From a virus, in the IMG/VR virus record IMGVR_UViG_3300031631_000006, positions 1-45,568 of that record: DNA of 45,568 bases, one strand, 5' to 3'. Below the pieces are notes generated by a model. The model worked only from the letters and a program-made list of their open reading frames with translations. It was not told the origin of the DNA and ran no database searches. Position numbers and translations under genes: made by a program. Shown here piece by piece: positions 44,103 to 45,568 of this stretch. The stretch's first letter is position 1; every line of letters starts with the position of its first letter.

Positions 44103-44588
44103 CTATCCTTCTTTATTAATATCACTTAATTTATAATCACAGTGAATTTCCCACCTATCTCCAAATTCATCTTTAGCCCAATTAATAGCTGCTTTAATAC
44201 ATTCATTATTATCCTTGCATATATACCCTGTTTGAATAGGCCCATCTTCATTATTATACATAACTGGAAAGATTCCTCTCATGCCACTCGTAATACCTAT
44301 TCTAATAATATCTTGTTTAACATTATTTAAAACTTGGTATGCTTTTTTCCATAGTGGTGCCATCATATAATCATACTCATCCCAATCTCTTTCAGGTTTA
44401 ATGGGTTCAACAGTAAATTGATAACATTCTATACTTTTACAAACATCAAATAAAGCTTGTTCAAGTTCTGTAATACGATCAATAGCAAGTTTAGCTTTAA
44501 GGTGCATACACATATTCTTTTTACAGCACCCTCTCAAACCATACAAGTTTGATAATTTTTGTAGTTCTTCAACTATTGTTTTTGACAT
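44103..44588 (-). CDS. Unknown protein
   Basis: 161 residues, not recognised. A helical N-terminus with three Cys (GCCKKNMCMHLKAK) is followed by a helical middle and a mixed C-terminal part (RIGITSGMRGIFPVMY, then WAKDEFGDRWEIHCDYKL). Its ATG overlaps the stop of the 44588-44974 gene by 1 nt, so the two are translated together. Confidence 0.6.
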   Translation of the reverse strand: MSKTIVEELQKLSNLYGLRGCCKKNMCMHLKAKLAIDRITELEQALFDVCKSIECYQFTVEPIKPERDWDEYDYMMAPLWKKAYQVLNNVKQDIIRIGITSGMRGIFPVMYNNEDGPIQTGYICKDNNECIKAAINWAKDEFGDRWEIHCDYKLSDINKEG

Positions 44589-44974
44589 TACTCCACCTTT
44601 TTACTATTTATGGCTATTAATATATCTGATATACTTGCATTGTTTGGCACACTATAAAACTTAGCACCAATTAACATAGCAGAAGGTACATGTATATAAT
44701 GTTTGCCATGAGATTCAAAAATATTTTTAATGTTAAATTCACCTACTATCTCCTGACCCCTTATAACAATAAATTTAGTATCAGCTTTATAAGATCCTGT
44801 AACTTCTATAGCTGATATAGGCATATCATCAGGATTATGTTCTGTTCCACATTTAGGACATTTAAATAAATCTACGACTTTATCATTAGATTTTACTCTA
44901 AAGTCATCCCATGTTCCATTTAATTCTTGCCCACAGTCTGGGTTTGCACAAAAAACAGTTGTATATTTTTCCAT
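44588..44974 (-). CDS. Zinc-ribbon protein of unknown function
   Basis: 128 residues. N-terminal zinc ribbon: CANPDCGQEL and CPKCGTEH (two Cys pairs about 29 residues apart). The rest is beta-rich (KFIVIRGQEIVGEF, then YIHVPSAMLIGAKFYSVP). It lies immediately downstream of queE and upstream of the 44103-44588 gene in the same direction. Confidence 0.65.
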   Translation of the reverse strand: MEKYTTVFCANPDCGQELNGTWDDFRVKSNDKVVDLFKCPKCGTEHNPDDMPISAIEVTGSYKADTKFIVIRGQEIVGEFNIKNIFESHGKHYIHVPSAMLIGAKFYSVPNNASISDILIAINSKKVE

Positions 44975-45021
44975 AGTTATTGTTATCCTTTTTATTGATT
45001 TATATAGTGTTAATTATTATT

Positions 45022-45568
45022 TTACATTTAATACTTTATGTAATTGGCATCCTAATCTAATATTATCAGGAGAATTTTTACTGCTAATTGCCTTTATAAC
45101 TTTTGTTATAATATTAGAATTTAGATTATTGTAATTATTTTCTTCACAACAAGGATGTAAATAGAATGTACTCCTATTAACTTTATCGACTTTTTTTATT
45201 AAATAAGGTATTTTTTTCTTATAAAATTTTAAATCTTCTATATCTTTGATAACACCTTTGAATTGAAAAGGTTTTTTAGAAAAAGAATTTAATAAATTTA
45301 TTAAATCTTCTATTCTGTATTTTACTTTAGCTGAAGGTGGTTTTAAATCAAAAGATATAAAATCAACGATTTTAATTATTTTAAGTTCATATTTTAAATT
45401 TTTTACTACTCCTGGATGTTCTATAGAAATAGTAAATCCAGAATTTTTTAATTCTTGTATTAATTTATATGTTTGTTTATTCTCAAAAGGATTCCCCCCT
45501 GTAATAGATACAAATTTATTTTGTAATGCGGAAACTTTATCTACTATATATTCAGTAGAGTATTTTTT
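45022..45568 (-). CDS. queE: 7-carboxy-7-deazaguanine synthase, 5' end outside the window
   Basis: A radical-SAM enzyme that turns 6-carboxytetrahydropterin into 7-carboxy-7-deazaguanine. The visible C-terminal part has SITGGNPFENK (the GGNP motif), ISIEHPG, FISFDLKPPSAKV (the KPPS motif of Bacillus-type QueE) and NIRLGCQLHKVL at the end. The radical-SAM CxxxCxxC lies beyond the window edge and cannot be checked. With folE and the TGT/DpdA gene it points to a 7-deazaguanine pathway; queD and queC are not in this window. Confidence 0.82.

Noticed and set aside
44103-44103. Recoded TAG stop codon across the genome
   Set aside because: TAG ends other genes normally (for example 8978-9436, the HAD gene and the HNH gene at 109), with no continued coding sequence behind them.

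Overview
The window looks like part of the genome of a large, very AT-rich tailed bacteriophage (Caudoviricetes). It has a terminase large subunit, a tail-spike PAAR protein, a near-complete replisome, nucleotide-metabolism genes and many small unrecognised genes. They are tightly packed, almost all on the minus strand, and often have overlapping or abutting stop and start codons. No rRNA, tRNA or CRISPR array was seen. The host cannot be named. The bacterial-type sliding clamp, clamp loader, DnaB and DnaG, and a QueE of the Bacillus-like GGNP/KPPS type, would suit a low-GC bacterium, but this is inference.

Layout by forward coordinate (transcription runs right to left): 0.1-3 kb holds an HNH endonuclease, small structural or unknown genes, a frameshifted PAAR tip protein and a probable ADP-ribosyltransferase. 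3-8 kb is the terminase, interrupted by two inteins. 8-10 kb has unknown genes. 10-14 kb has folE, the sliding clamp and the DnaB helicase. 14-19 kb has small genes, a HAD phosphatase, thyX, an HNH homing endonuclease and tmk. 19-27 kb is the recombination block: SF2 helicase with intein, RecA with mini-intein, and an ssDNA-binding-like protein with a huge poly-Asp tract. 27-31 kb has a sigma-like factor and a TGT/DpdA-family transglycosylase with intein. 31-38 kb has a RecB/Cas4-like nuclease, a Vsr-like homing endonuclease inserted beside the primase, the DnaG-type primase, and the clamp loader with intein. 38-43 kb has unknown genes, a SLOG protein and a divergent family A polymerase-like protein. 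43.3-44 kb is a C-free 13-nt tandem repeat region. The right end is a partial queE.

Three threads stand out. (1) Six inteins in five proteins total 2,480 residues, about 16% of the window. Each sits at or beside a catalytic motif, and their endonucleases range from intact LAGLIDADG, through substituted LAGLIDADG and a Vsr-like type, to complete loss. (2) FolE, QueE and a TGT/DpdA-like enzyme together suggest that guanines in the phage DNA are replaced by a 7-deazaguanine. (3) The polymerase-like gene keeps family A landmarks but lacks the usual steric-gate Glu and the O-helix Lys. There is also a repeated intergenic hairpin element at three places, a clear homing-endonuclease insertion scar between primase and nuclease genes, and at least four small genes or gene ends that come into frame if one base is added to a homopolymer.
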